DNA of 48,995 nucleotides from an uncultured Lewinella sp. (GTDB lineage Bacteria > Bacteroidota > Bacteroidia > Chitinophagales > Saprospiraceae): contig CALMYQ010000262.1 of the NCBI GenBank assembly GCA_937873655.1, forward strand, positions 1 through 48,995, written 5' to 3'. Shown one piece after another: positions 7,422 to 16,312 of this stretch (position 1 is the stretch's first letter; the number at the start of each line of letters is the position of its first letter). The position numbers were made by a program, and so were the translations under genes. The notes under the pieces were generated by a model, which was not told where the DNA came from, did not search any database, and saw nothing but the letters and a program-made list of their open reading frames with translations.

Positions 7422-8531
7422 TCAATCGCAAGGGAACAAATCGGTATCGATCAGCGTCCCCCTGTAGGCTTCATTGTCTACGCCGCAAACTTTGATGGTT
7501 ATGTCCGGATAGCCTGCGGAGATGACCAGGTTTTCGAAGGAATACGGTGTGAAGAAACCGTTGCGGTAGGAATCTCCGGCTAATTCGATATCGGCAAGAC
7601 CGGCATTCCTGGCGTCATTTTGCACCAGCGTATTGTTATTGGCGCCGTCTAATACGAGGTAGTTCCAGATATGGTTTTCCGAAAAATTTTGGAGCACCAG
7701 CCAATGATTGGCAGAGACATCTGCCGCTGCCACTTGCCCGCTGGGGAGAACGAGATAAACGTCGAATATTTTGGGTTTACACAACAAAACACCCATATAA
7801 CTATTGGAACTCATATGATTGCCCTTTATGAGTCCGTTAGCATCCCCGACAAAGATCTCCAGAAAATTTTCCGAAAAGACATTGTCGTAGATCTTCATGT
7901 TGGTCCCTTTGATATTCACAATCCCGCAGCCGATAAATGACACGACGCCGGTAATGGTATTGTCGTAAATCCGGGTATCATCACCCCCGTACTGAGCCAC
8001 GCCGAATTCAAAAGCCTGGATCGTATTGTTCCGGATCCGGGTCTGATTGCCGCCCTCGATCAGGATGGCTGTAGGGCCTACGTCGATGACATTCCGGATG
8101 GTCAGGCCTTCGATGACGACCTGGTTGGCGCCGAGGATATGAAAGGCCGGATTGGCCACACTCGGAAAACCGAACGGGTTTGGCGTCCCCGACACCAATA
8201 CGGCGCCCGGTTGCCCCGAGATCCTTACCCGGTTGGTGATCGTTATGGTCTCATCTTCGGTATGCGTACCGGGAGCCAGGGTGATGGCGCCGCCCCGCCC
8301 GACCTGATCGACGGCCGCCTGGAGGACATTGACCGATCCGTCGGGGATGATGACTGAAGGCCCGCGAAATTCGAATTCTTCCGCATTTTCGGCCAGCATG
8401 GCTTCGGCTTTCTGAATGTAGATTTCGGGATTGTACCGGTCAATGGGTTTCGAATCCGCGAGTTCCTCGTTGCAGCCCGGGCCGGAAAGCAGGAGGGCCG
8501 CCAATGCGAGTAAATTCAACTTTTTGATCAT
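7422..8531 (-). CDS. Right-handed parallel beta-helix lipoprotein
   Basis: 369 residues. A lipoprotein signal ends at LLSGPGC (Cys20), so the protein is probably tethered to the outer membrane. Residues 75-330 contain repeated strand-turn units such as VVIEGLTIRNV, TRIRNNTIQAF, TRIYDNTITGV and MKIYDNVFSEN. This is the PbH1/NosD-type ladder of a right-handed beta-helix, a fold used by pectin lyases, other polysaccharide enzymes and adhesins. No lyase catalytic motif is recognisable. It is 128 bp downstream of the barrel gene on the same strand. Substrate or binding partner is unknown. Confidence 0.85.
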   Translation of the reverse strand: MIKKLNLLALAALLLSGPGCNEELADSKPIDRYNPEIYIQKAEAMLAENAEEFEFRGPSVIIPDGSVNVLQAAVDQVGRGGAITLAPGTHTEDETITITNRVRISGQPGAVLVSGTPNPFGFPSVANPAFHILGANQVVIEGLTIRNVIDVGPTAILIEGGNQTRIRNNTIQAFEFGVAQYGGDDTRIYDNTITGVVSFIGCGIVNIKGTNMKIYDNVFSENFLEIFVGDANGLIKGNHMSSNSYMGVLLCKPKIFDVYLVLPSGQVAAADVSANHWLVLQNFSENHIWNYLVLDGANNNTLVQNDARNAGLADIELAGDSYRNGFFTPYSFENLVISAGYPDITIKVCGVDNEAYRGTLIDTDLFPCD

Positions 8532-8659
8532 GGTGGTCTGTTGTGGTTTATAAAATAAAATTGCAAAGGGTACGATACAAAAGGCTCAAATCCGGGATGG
8601 GTGAATGTGTAGGGTTTAGCATTATTTTGGGAAAGCAGTTATCGGTCGACCCACCCGGG

Positions 8660-9244
8660 CTACCATATCTTAATGCCTACGCCGGTTTGGACAAAAGATA
8701 TGCCGGTGCCCAGTTCTCCCCAGATCAGCAGTTTGGGGCTGGCGGCAAACCGGGCGCCGAAAAAAGCGCCGTATTGCAGGCGGAACCTCCGGGGTTTTAT
8801 GCCGTGCAATTCCTCGGCAGGGCCGAAGGGGTGGTCGACGGAGCGGATTGCGACAAACTCGCCGCCGGCCTGCATGCCGCCGTAGATATCCAGGTTGTCA
8901 GTGCGGGTATAATGTGCGGCAAACCGAAAGAAGGACTGCCAGGTCCGGGTGGCATACCGCCGGATGGTTTTGTCCCCGTTCCACAACTTTTCGATCTCGT
9001 ACCGGGAATAACCCTGGGTAAACCCGATGCTGAGTACGTCGCCGGCCATCCAGTCGAACCCGACGCTCACCGGCGGCGCCACGACCCTGGAAGCGTCCTT
9101 GGAATAGGTGGGCAGCAGGCCGATACCGACCCGGGCATCTGCCTGGTTGTGTTTGAAGATGCGGACGGGGCGGTATTGGGCGGTGAGCGCGAGCGCAGTT
9201 TGAAGGAAGCTGACCAGAAGAATAAATCGTATTGTGTTGTTCAT
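8660..9244 (-). CDS. Outer-membrane beta-barrel protein (small)
   Basis: 194 residues with a signal peptide (1-23, ending LALTAQ). The rest alternates in the way of a barrel: DVLSIGFTQGYSRY, SFFRFAAHYTRT, LDIYGGMQAGGEF, LQYGAFFGARF, LLIWGELGTGISF. It ends in an aromatic residue (IKIW), as expected for insertion by the BAM machinery. The size suggests eight strands, like OmpW/OmpX or the OMP_b-brl group. It lies between the hybrid regulator and the beta-helix lipoprotein, all on the minus strand, with gaps of about 126-128 bp. Co-transcription is possible but not shown. Confidence 0.75.
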   Translation of the reverse strand: MNNTIRFILLVSFLQTALALTAQYRPVRIFKHNQADARVGIGLLPTYSKDASRVVAPPVSVGFDWMAGDVLSIGFTQGYSRYEIEKLWNGDKTIRRYATRTWQSFFRFAAHYTRTDNLDIYGGMQAGGEFVAIRSVDHPFGPAEELHGIKPRRFRLQYGAFFGARFAASPKLLIWGELGTGISFVQTGVGIKIW

Positions 9245-9370
9245 ATCAATGGAGTTTAGGCGGTTAAAAATTCACACATCCACCAACACAATATTACCCC
9301 CGGGACAGGGGTCTCACCCCCTTCATTTCTTTCATTCTACCGGAAATTTCTTTCATAGGCGGGTAAACCG

Positions 9371-12300
9371 TCAGCCATTGAGGTTTCGGTACTCGGTAGG
9401 CGTCAGCTCCGTTTCCTGTTTAAACACTTTTGAAAAATATTCGGGATCCAGGAACCCGCATTCAAAGGCGATGTCCGTGATGGAAAGATCCGAACCCCTG
9501 AGGAGCCGTTGGGCCAGGGCCAACCGGACGGACCGGATATATTTACCGGGCGTCATGTCGATGATGCCTTTGACTTTTCGGTTGAGCTGGGGTTCGCTGT
9601 AATGGATCAGTTCGGAGAGCATGGCCACGGAGAATTGCGGATTGGAAATATGCGATTCGACAATAGACCGGACTTTGCGGATGAATTTCAGCTCTGTTTT
9701 TTCCGCGTTGACCTGGACAAGGGACTTTTCGGGGTTGAGATGCAGGCTTTCCCCAGCCAGCAAAAATTGCCGGAGCCTTTCGCGGTTTTTCAGCAGGTTC
9801 TGGATCCGGATCAGCAATTCCGCTTTATTGAACGGCTTGGGCAGATACGCGTCGGCCCCTTTGGCCAGGCCGGTCAGCTTGGAGGCCTGGTCGGCTTTGG
9901 CCGTCAGCAAAATGATGGGGATATGACTGGTGCGCTCGTCTTTTTTCAAGGTGTCGCAAACTTCAAAACCGTCCCTGACGGGCATCATGATATCGCTGAT
10001 GATCAGATCGGGGATCTGTTGGATGGCCTTGTTTATACCCTCTTCGCCGTTTCCGGCCGTCTCAATGCGATAGGCCGGCGTCAGGCAGCCGGAAAGGTAC
10101 TTGAGCACGTCCGGATTATCCTCGATGAGCAGAATGGAAAGGGCTGACTCCTTTTCCGGGGAATCGTGCGGAGGCAGCCGGGCTTCAGCCTCCGGGGTGA
10201 ATAGAACATCGGATGAATCCGGTAAGGGAATTTCTTCCGTTTTTTCAGCTTCATTAGTGACTGGCAAAAAAATGGCAAACCGCGTACCTTTCCCCGCTTT
10301 GCTGCTGACTGTTATTTCCCCGCCCATCAGGCGAACCAGTTCCCTTGTCAGGGCGAGCCCGATGCCTGCGCCATCATTCGTGCGGGTAGAAGAATCATCG
10401 GCCTGGTAAAACCGGTCAAAAATAAACGGAAGTTTAGCCTCGGGTATGCCGATGCCGGTATCCCTTATGTACAGCTGCAACAGGCGCACTTTGTTTTTAT
10501 TCGCTTCCCGGACCCTTACCTTTATTTCTCCTCCGGGCGGGGTAAACTTGATGGCATTTGAAAGGAGGTTGGAAATAACCTGCTGGAATCGATCCGGATC
10601 AAAATCCATTTCCAGGGACGGGTTTTCAGCCTGGAAATCGATCGTGATATTTTTGTTGGCCGCGTAGGAATGGAAAGACTCAAGCAGGTATCGGATATAC
10701 CGGATGATGTCGCCCTGGACAAGCTTGAGGTGGAGGTTGCTGGAGTCCAGCCTGGCGAGGTCCAGCATTTGGTTGACCAGATGCAGAAGCTGGTGGGCAT
10801 TTCGCCTGATAACCTTGAGGCTTTCCTTGCCGGATTCAAATACTTTCCCCGCCAGGTTGTCAACCAGGCCGAGGATTACGGTAAGCGGAGTGCGGAATTC
10901 GTGGGAAATGTTGGTATAAAGGCGGGATTTGGCGGTGTCCAGCTCCTTTAACCGTATATTTTCAGCTTCCTGAAGTTTACGCCTGAGTTGAAAGCTGTAA
11001 ACGCCGTAGAGCAGTGCGCTGAAAGCCAGTACATAGGAAAGGTAAGCCCAGATTGTAGCCCACCAGGGAGGAAGAATATAGATTTTCAAGGTGGTCTCCT
11101 CTCCCCATAGTCCGTCATTATTGGAACCTTTTACTTTGAAAATATAATGGCCCCAATCCAGGTTGGTATAGGGAGCGAACCGGCGGGCGGCATCTGTTGG
11201 TATCCAATCTTCATCGTACCCTTCCAATTGGTATTGATAGTGGTTTTTTTCCGGTTCTATAAAATTCAGGGCCGAAAACTCAAAGTTCAGGTTGTTTTGC
11301 CAATATTTCAATTGGATGTCATGGGTATAAAGAATAGACTGGGCCAAGGGTGTGTGCCGGGAAGTTGAGTCGCCGAAAGATCCCCGAATAGGGACGATGC
11401 GGTTGTTCAGGCTGAAATTTGTGATGAATACAGGCGGTTTATTTGAATTTTTTTTCAGACTGTCCGGATTGAAGCGGTATACAATACCCGGACTCCCGAA
11501 ATAAACAAATCCACTTTTACCGGGCCTGGTTTTTACCCTGAGGTGCGGCATATTTTCTTTGAGTGAATAAGGATTTGTTTTTTGCGTTTTTATGTGGAAA
11601 GAAGCCAGCCCGGCTGCTGTGCCCAACCAGATATTTCCGGCGTCATCAGGAAGGATTTTATAGATGGTTTCACTTATGATGTCCGAATTATAAGTTCTCC
11701 AGTGCCTGAAGGTAGAAGATGCAGGATGTTCGTCATCAGGAACCAATAAATTAAGCCCTCCCCCCTCTGTTGCAAACCAGATCTGCCCGTCTTTATCCTC
11801 GACTATTGACGTTATCTCATTGCTGGTGATGCTTTGCAGGTCTTTTTTATTTCGTTGAAAATTAACCCAGGTTTTCTTTTTGGAGTCCAGCCGGAAAACG
11901 CCCTGCCCACTTGAAGCCACCCATAAATTCTGTTCTTTATCTTCTATGATGTCATTGATGATTAAATTAGGGTTTTCAGCTATCGTATCAACAAAAAAAA
12001 TATGACCGGTACTCTGGTCCATCCAGTGCAATCCTCCGAAAGTGCCTATCCATAACCTGCCTGAACGATCTTCATAGAGCGATCTGACAGGTAAATATTT
12101 CAATCCCGACTCAAAACCGTAGTTGGTGAAAACCCCACGTTGAGGATCATACTTTTGTAAGCCGCCGTGAGTGCCAAGCCAGATGCCTCCATCGCGGCCT
12201 TCCATGATATCCCACACCATATTGTTTTTAAGGCTTTGGTCATTGGCCGGATTATTTTTAAATGTCATGACTTCTCCGGTAAGGCCTGATTTTCTGTAAA

Positions 12301-12580
12301 GTCCGTATCCCCAGGTACCTATCCAGTCATTCCCTTTGGAGTCTTCCAGAAAGGATAAAATACTGGGAAACTGGCCACCGCTCAAATTGAATGGAACCTG
12401 CTCTATGCCGTTTGAAAGGGTTTGAGCCTGACTTACTCCGTCGCCGGCATGGCCCGCCCATAATGTCCTGTTATTGTCCAGGTATAATGAGAAAACGATA
12501 TCTGAGGCAATGCTGAATGGTTTTGAGATATCGTGATTAAATCGGCTCAGCCTGCCGGTCTCAGGGTTAAAGTAGATCAA
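9371..12580 (-). CDS. Hybrid two-component regulator, downstream part (propeller end, kinase, receiver, AraC output)
   Basis: 1069 residues from the first ATG after the amber codon. The order is remaining Reg_prop blades; a Y_Y_Y domain (YQYQLEGYDEDWIP); one membrane helix; HisKA with phospho-His in ISHEFRTPL (residue 560 here, 861 of the intact protein); HATPase (GIGLALTREL, then GKGTRFAIFLP); a receiver with Asp863 in SDIMMP (1164 intact); and an AraC-type HTH ending in ECGFLDPEYFSKVFKQ. In Bacteroidota such proteins sense a periplasmic ligand, often an oligosaccharide, and switch on nearby uptake genes. Here the half lacks the N-terminal signal peptide and first blades, which are encoded in the same frame upstream. 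Without read-through, it may lack export of its sensor domain. Confidence 0.9.
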   Translation of the reverse strand: MIYFNPETGRLSRFNHDISKPFSIASDIVFSLYLDNNRTLWAGHAGDGVSQAQTLSNGIEQVPFNLSGGQFPSILSFLEDSKGNDWIGTWGYGLYRKSGLTGEVMTFKNNPANDQSLKNNMVWDIMEGRDGGIWLGTHGGLQKYDPQRGVFTNYGFESGLKYLPVRSLYEDRSGRLWIGTFGGLHWMDQSTGHIFFVDTIAENPNLIINDIIEDKEQNLWVASSGQGVFRLDSKKKTWVNFQRNKKDLQSITSNEITSIVEDKDGQIWFATEGGGLNLLVPDDEHPASSTFRHWRTYNSDIISETIYKILPDDAGNIWLGTAAGLASFHIKTQKTNPYSLKENMPHLRVKTRPGKSGFVYFGSPGIVYRFNPDSLKKNSNKPPVFITNFSLNNRIVPIRGSFGDSTSRHTPLAQSILYTHDIQLKYWQNNLNFEFSALNFIEPEKNHYQYQLEGYDEDWIPTDAARRFAPYTNLDWGHYIFKVKGSNNDGLWGEETTLKIYILPPWWATIWAYLSYVLAFSALLYGVYSFQLRRKLQEAENIRLKELDTAKSRLYTNISHEFRTPLTVILGLVDNLAGKVFESGKESLKVIRRNAHQLLHLVNQMLDLARLDSSNLHLKLVQGDIIRYIRYLLESFHSYAANKNITIDFQAENPSLEMDFDPDRFQQVISNLLSNAIKFTPPGGEIKVRVREANKNKVRLLQLYIRDTGIGIPEAKLPFIFDRFYQADDSSTRTNDGAGIGLALTRELVRLMGGEITVSSKAGKGTRFAIFLPVTNEAEKTEEIPLPDSSDVLFTPEAEARLPPHDSPEKESALSILLIEDNPDVLKYLSGCLTPAYRIETAGNGEEGINKAIQQIPDLIISDIMMPVRDGFEVCDTLKKDERTSHIPIILLTAKADQASKLTGLAKGADAYLPKPFNKAELLIRIQNLLKNRERLRQFLLAGESLHLNPEKSLVQVNAEKTELKFIRKVRSIVESHISNPQFSVAMLSELIHYSEPQLNRKVKGIIDMTPGKYIRSVRLALAQRLLRGSDLSITDIAFECGFLDPEYFSKVFKQETELTPTEYRNLNG

Positions 12581-12649
12581 CCCTTTTCCGTGTGTGCCTA
12601 TCCATATCCCCCCCCGGGGGTCCGATAACAGCCTCCATCCTCTGTAAGC

Positions 12650-13483
12650 CTATGGAGCGTCATCTCCCGGGGGCCACATCTGGTAGAAATCAATTTGTCC
12701 GGTTTCAAGTTTTATTCGAAATAACCCTCCGTCTTCGGTCGATGTCCAGATGTCTCCGTTGTAATCAGTTATTAATGAGGATATTGTGGCATAAATGGTG
12801 CTGTCTGGGGGCGTGGTGCTGAATGGGAGCTGGACGAACTTTTTAGTGTCGGGATCCAGATAGCCTAACCCTGATTCTCCTGTCCCAACCCATATCCTGC
12901 CTTTTTGATCTTGTTCAATTTGCCTGATGCTGTTGCTGATCCTGATATTGGGGTTTTCGGATTGGATATCAATTTGAAAAAACTTATCCCTTTTCTTATC
13001 CCAGCAATTTAACCCATTTCTTGTTCCTGCCCAGACTTCGCCGTCCTTCGATACTAAAATATCCGTAATCTGGTTATCCGATAATCCTCCCTTTGGACTA
13101 TCCCCACGAGTGTAAAGGGTAAATTCATCTTTTTGAGAAGCATACTTAAAAATACCGGCATTTTGAGATCCAACCCATAAATTTCCATCCAAATCCTCTT
13201 TTAAAACGAATATGGTATTATCCGGCAGGCTTTTGGGATCAAGGGGATTTTCTTGATAGACCTTGAAACCGTGACCATCATATCGATATAGCCCCTGGTC
13301 AGTTCCAAACCAAATGAATCCGTCTTTGTCCTGATGAATGGCCAAAATGCTGATCAGGGAAAACTCAGGGCGGTCGGACTTTAATTTCTGGAAAGCCAAC
13401 TGATCGAATTGCCCGGGCAGGGGAAAGCTGTTAAATAAGATTATACCTGATAACAGTACCCAGTTGGGGATAGTGTGTTTCAT
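12650..13483 (-). CDS. Hybrid two-component regulator, N-terminal propeller part (interrupted by in-frame TAG)
   Basis: 277 residues: a signal peptide (1-24) and Reg_prop blades with the typical DKDGFIWFGTDQGLYRYD, DLDGNLWVGSQNAGIF and DQKGRIWVGTGESGLGYLD repeats. It ends at TAG (12652-12650, minus strand). The next codons stay in the same frame and read WRLLSDPRGGIWIGTHGKG, which is the next blade. The two pieces are therefore one gene of about 1370 codons (9371-13483) broken by a nonsense codon. An 8C/5G run at 12608-12620 lies close by, so a sequencing error cannot be excluded. It could be a recent pseudogene, an assembly error or, less likely, amber read-through. Confidence 0.85.
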   Translation of the reverse strand: MKHTIPNWVLLSGIILFNSFPLPGQFDQLAFQKLKSDRPEFSLISILAIHQDKDGFIWFGTDQGLYRYDGHGFKVYQENPLDPKSLPDNTIFVLKEDLDGNLWVGSQNAGIFKYASQKDEFTLYTRGDSPKGGLSDNQITDILVSKDGEVWAGTRNGLNCWDKKRDKFFQIDIQSENPNIRISNSIRQIEQDQKGRIWVGTGESGLGYLDPDTKKFVQLPFSTTPPDSTIYATISSLITDYNGDIWTSTEDGGLFRIKLETGQIDFYQMWPPGDDAP

Positions 13484-13658
13484 GTGACCAGGGAGTTTTA
13501 TGGGCTTAATTTACGGCAAATTATTGAAAATAAGATCGTTGAGATGGCGTTTTGATTCGTTTGGGAGCGCTTTGCCTATGAATTGGCAGGTGAAAGGCGA
13601 CATGTTCCGGGCGAAGTCGGGCGCCTGGGCGCTTTTTGCAAGAATGTCCGGTAAGTTG

Positions 13659-13706
13659 GCAGCCGTACTTTTGAATTTTGAATTTAAATTTTTACATTTT
13701 GCATTG
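13659..13706 (-). repeat. Dispersed repeat, copy D (inverted)
   Basis: Read on the minus strand this begins AATGCAAAATGTAAAA and continues through an A/T-rich TTCAAAATTCAAAAGT block to CGGCTGCC. It matches copy C (36699-36780) in order and spacing. It lies in the 260-bp gap 13484-13745 between two minus-strand genes; nothing else in that gap is recognisable. Confidence 0.5.
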
Positions 13707-13745
13707 AAAACCGGGATTAAACGCAAGAGTAATCAACCCAAAAAT

Positions 13746-16109
13746 TTAAATGTATGCATCTCCCCGCCACGGATCCTTTTTCAACTCCTTGTCCCAACCC
13801 CGCAGCGGGTGCCTGGACGGGTCCAGCTGTTCGCCGGTATCCCAGGGTTCGAAGGCATTTTTTATGTTGGCCAGGCCGGTATTGGCCAGTTCGGGGTAAT
13901 GGCGCAGAATAACCGCCTTGAAGCTGGATTTGTCGATCCAGTCCAGCCCTTCTTTGGTGTAGTATTCCTCGGTATAGCAGGTGGTGTAGAACCGGTCGGC
14001 CTGCAAGCGGCGGGTGGCGTTGAGGATGAAGATCTGGAACATCGTCTCCCCGAATCCGAAGCCGTTGGGCCGGTGCCCTTCGGCCAGCGTACCGATCATC
14101 AGGTCCAGTTTTTCCACGTCTTCCGGCCGGCTGCCGTATACTTCCTTGAGCTGCGCCACCTGGCCGGCGTCATCGGTCAGGTCCTCGAACCGGGCGATCG
14201 GGGTAAGCCCCAGTTGCCGCCGGAATTCGTTGTACCGCGGCACTCCGCGTTCGCGCGCCCGCAGCAGATCCACAGCCCCCAGGTCGAACATGGGGTTGAA
14301 CGGAATGCTGAGCTCCTGCATGAATTTCGGGTAATTGTTCAGCACCAGTTGGCCGGGATGCTGGTTGCCGAAAGAGTAGAACAGGTCCGGCATGGAAGTC
14401 CGTTGGGTCAGTTTGCCCGAACCGGCCTGCCGTGTCGCCACAAAGGGGACCTCCTCCCTGTTTTCCTGGTTCACTTTCCGGATGTTCAGGTATTCCGGCA
14501 ACAGGGAATGCAGGCGGTAGACCTCCACGAATTCTTCCGTCAGTCCGAACGGAGAGCCGTGTTTATTGATGGGATTGCCGACCACACCGCCCAATTCAGG
14601 GTTGCGGACATTGATAGCAGCTACCGTTTTGCGGTGACTGCCCTTGTGGAACAGGTTGGTGAGCAGGCCGTACCAGTTGGCGTTCAGGGCGTTGTCGAGC
14701 ACTTTGTTGGCCAGGATGGCGGGTGTCCATTCCACGGAATGGATCTTGGCCATGACCGCCGCATTGATAAGCCGCGCTACGTTGAACAGCCGGTTGTCGT
14801 CCCAGTCCGGATTGTTGGCCTTCAGGTGGTCGCAGATGGCGTTGTGTTCCCGGGCGAACAGGTTGTGGAGCATGGCCAGGCCGATCCACCAGTTGCGGAC
14901 AAAGCCGGTTTCCTCGATCTTTTTGTCGTTGAGCGGAAGGGTGCCGTCGGCATTCAATCGCAGTTTCCCGTCGACGCCGCTGCGCAGGTGGTTGACGGTG
15001 GCCTGGTCGCTGCCGTAGATCTGGGAACCGTCCCACCAATGGGTCACCTCATTGATAAAGGTGACCGGCGTTTCTTCGCCTTCGGCAAGCCGTGTGGGAT
15101 CTGGCTGGGTTTTGGGCACCAGTATTTTCGTCTGCCAGAATTTGGACCGGGCCGGATCGTCCTCCGCCAGCGGAATTTCCAGCAGTTCGTTGACGGCGTT
15201 TTCACCGTGGTTGATCCAGTCGTGGTTTTCAAACTGGATCCAGCAGGCCGCCAGCAAATTGAGGAACGGCACTTCTTTCATCTGCCCGGGCCGGGTCAGC
15301 AATTTACGACTCACCTCCCGGGGGTTGGGCGTCATCAGCTGGTCGCCGGTTTCGGGTTTTACCGCCTCCACATGGACGTTTCTCGGAAAACGCGTTCCTG
15401 CGGCGCCTTCCATCGGGTTGCTGAGGTTATTCCAGCTGCCGTCGGCCGTGCGAAAATGGGACACGCCTTCCGGCGGTGTCTGTCCGGCGGCCTGAAAACC
15501 GACCAGGGCGCCGGCCGGATAAGTGGATTTGAGGTTGTTGGTATTCAATTTTTCCCGCATATAGGCCAGGGTGAGGATGCCCAGGAGGAAGGGCCGGCGG
15601 TACCAGTTGGTCCAGATCCGGTCGCGGTAACCGGCCAGCGTGCCCACGCTGGAGGCCAGGAATTCCATAACGGCCGTTGCGATTTCACCGAATCCGTTTC
15701 CGATGGACAGGCCGATCCTTTTCAGTGCGCCGGCCGGGGGAGGGGAGGTGGGCGGTTGCGGCAATGTCCCCGCTTCAATGGTCGGCGGCCGCAGCAATTT
15801 TTCCCGGTCGAAGTGGTAAACGTCCGGGACCGGGATGTTGACTTCCGCCAGTTCATTGCGCCCGGCCAGGTCGTGCAGTTCCCGCCAATCGGCTCGGGAG
15901 CCGTCCAGCGCCAGTGCGGCTGCATAGGCTGAGGCGGAAAGACCGTATTGTTCCTGGTGAAAATAAGCCAGACCAAGCGTGGCCTGGTTTTCTGCGGCGG
16001 GATCCTGGGCGACGAGCGCCTGCAATTTGTCAACAGCTGCGGCAAAATCCTGTTGCTCGATCAGGTTTTTACATTCCTGCAGCCGGTCGTTTTCGGAATT
16101 GTGCATCAT
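13746..16109 (-). CDS. TPR-fused haem peroxidase / fatty-acid alpha-dioxygenase-like enzyme
   Basis: 787 residues. The first 90 residues are TPR-like helices (AAVDKLQALVAQDPAAENQA, ATLGLAYFHQEQYGLSASAY). The rest is an animal-type haem peroxidase fold (An_peroxidase). WIQFENHDWINHG carries the distal His296 in the QFxxHDWxxH context of plant alpha-dioxygenases. LFAREHNAICD and HSVEWTPAI are the standard core motifs. YRLHSLLPE supplies Tyr531 and proximal His534 in the Y-x-x-H arrangement used for fatty-acid alpha-oxidation in that family. A peroxygenated fatty acid or a plain peroxidase reaction are both possible. There is no signal peptide, so it is probably cytoplasmic. It has about 260 bp gaps on its downstream side and 200 bp upstream. 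Confidence 0.85.
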   Translation of the reverse strand: MMHNSENDRLQECKNLIEQQDFAAAVDKLQALVAQDPAAENQATLGLAYFHQEQYGLSASAYAAALALDGSRADWRELHDLAGRNELAEVNIPVPDVYHFDREKLLRPPTIEAGTLPQPPTSPPPAGALKRIGLSIGNGFGEIATAVMEFLASSVGTLAGYRDRIWTNWYRRPFLLGILTLAYMREKLNTNNLKSTYPAGALVGFQAAGQTPPEGVSHFRTADGSWNNLSNPMEGAAGTRFPRNVHVEAVKPETGDQLMTPNPREVSRKLLTRPGQMKEVPFLNLLAACWIQFENHDWINHGENAVNELLEIPLAEDDPARSKFWQTKILVPKTQPDPTRLAEGEETPVTFINEVTHWWDGSQIYGSDQATVNHLRSGVDGKLRLNADGTLPLNDKKIEETGFVRNWWIGLAMLHNLFAREHNAICDHLKANNPDWDDNRLFNVARLINAAVMAKIHSVEWTPAILANKVLDNALNANWYGLLTNLFHKGSHRKTVAAINVRNPELGGVVGNPINKHGSPFGLTEEFVEVYRLHSLLPEYLNIRKVNQENREEVPFVATRQAGSGKLTQRTSMPDLFYSFGNQHPGQLVLNNYPKFMQELSIPFNPMFDLGAVDLLRARERGVPRYNEFRRQLGLTPIARFEDLTDDAGQVAQLKEVYGSRPEDVEKLDLMIGTLAEGHRPNGFGFGETMFQIFILNATRRLQADRFYTTCYTEEYYTKEGLDWIDKSSFKAVILRHYPELANTGLANIKNAFEPWDTGEQLDPSRHPLRGWDKELKKDPWRGDAYI

Positions 16110-16312
16110 AGGTTGATTAGGTGATAAATAGTAAACTCCTTATATTCTTGAAAAAATGACCAGGAGAGGAAGAGGATGAAAAGCAACGCCTTCTCCCACT
16201 CACCCACCCACTAAGTCTCTCCCTCTGCCCCCTTTTGCCAGAGCATGCGATGAATAGATAAAGGTACCGGGAATTTTCTTATTTTGCTCAACCGTTTAAA
16301 CCGAAATCGACC

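Noticed and set aside
8543..9259. A 238-codon plus-strand frame
   Set aside because: It overlaps the barrel gene on the other strand and has no signal, domain or start context.
9371..13483. Two separate genes for a sensor and a kinase
   Set aside because: Both lie in the same frame with blade sequence on each side of one TAG, so a single broken gene is simpler.
13500..15932. An 810-codon open frame on the plus strand
   Set aside because: It is antisense to the haem enzyme gene, whose minus-strand product has clear family motifs. The plus-strand translation is low-complexity and has no domain.
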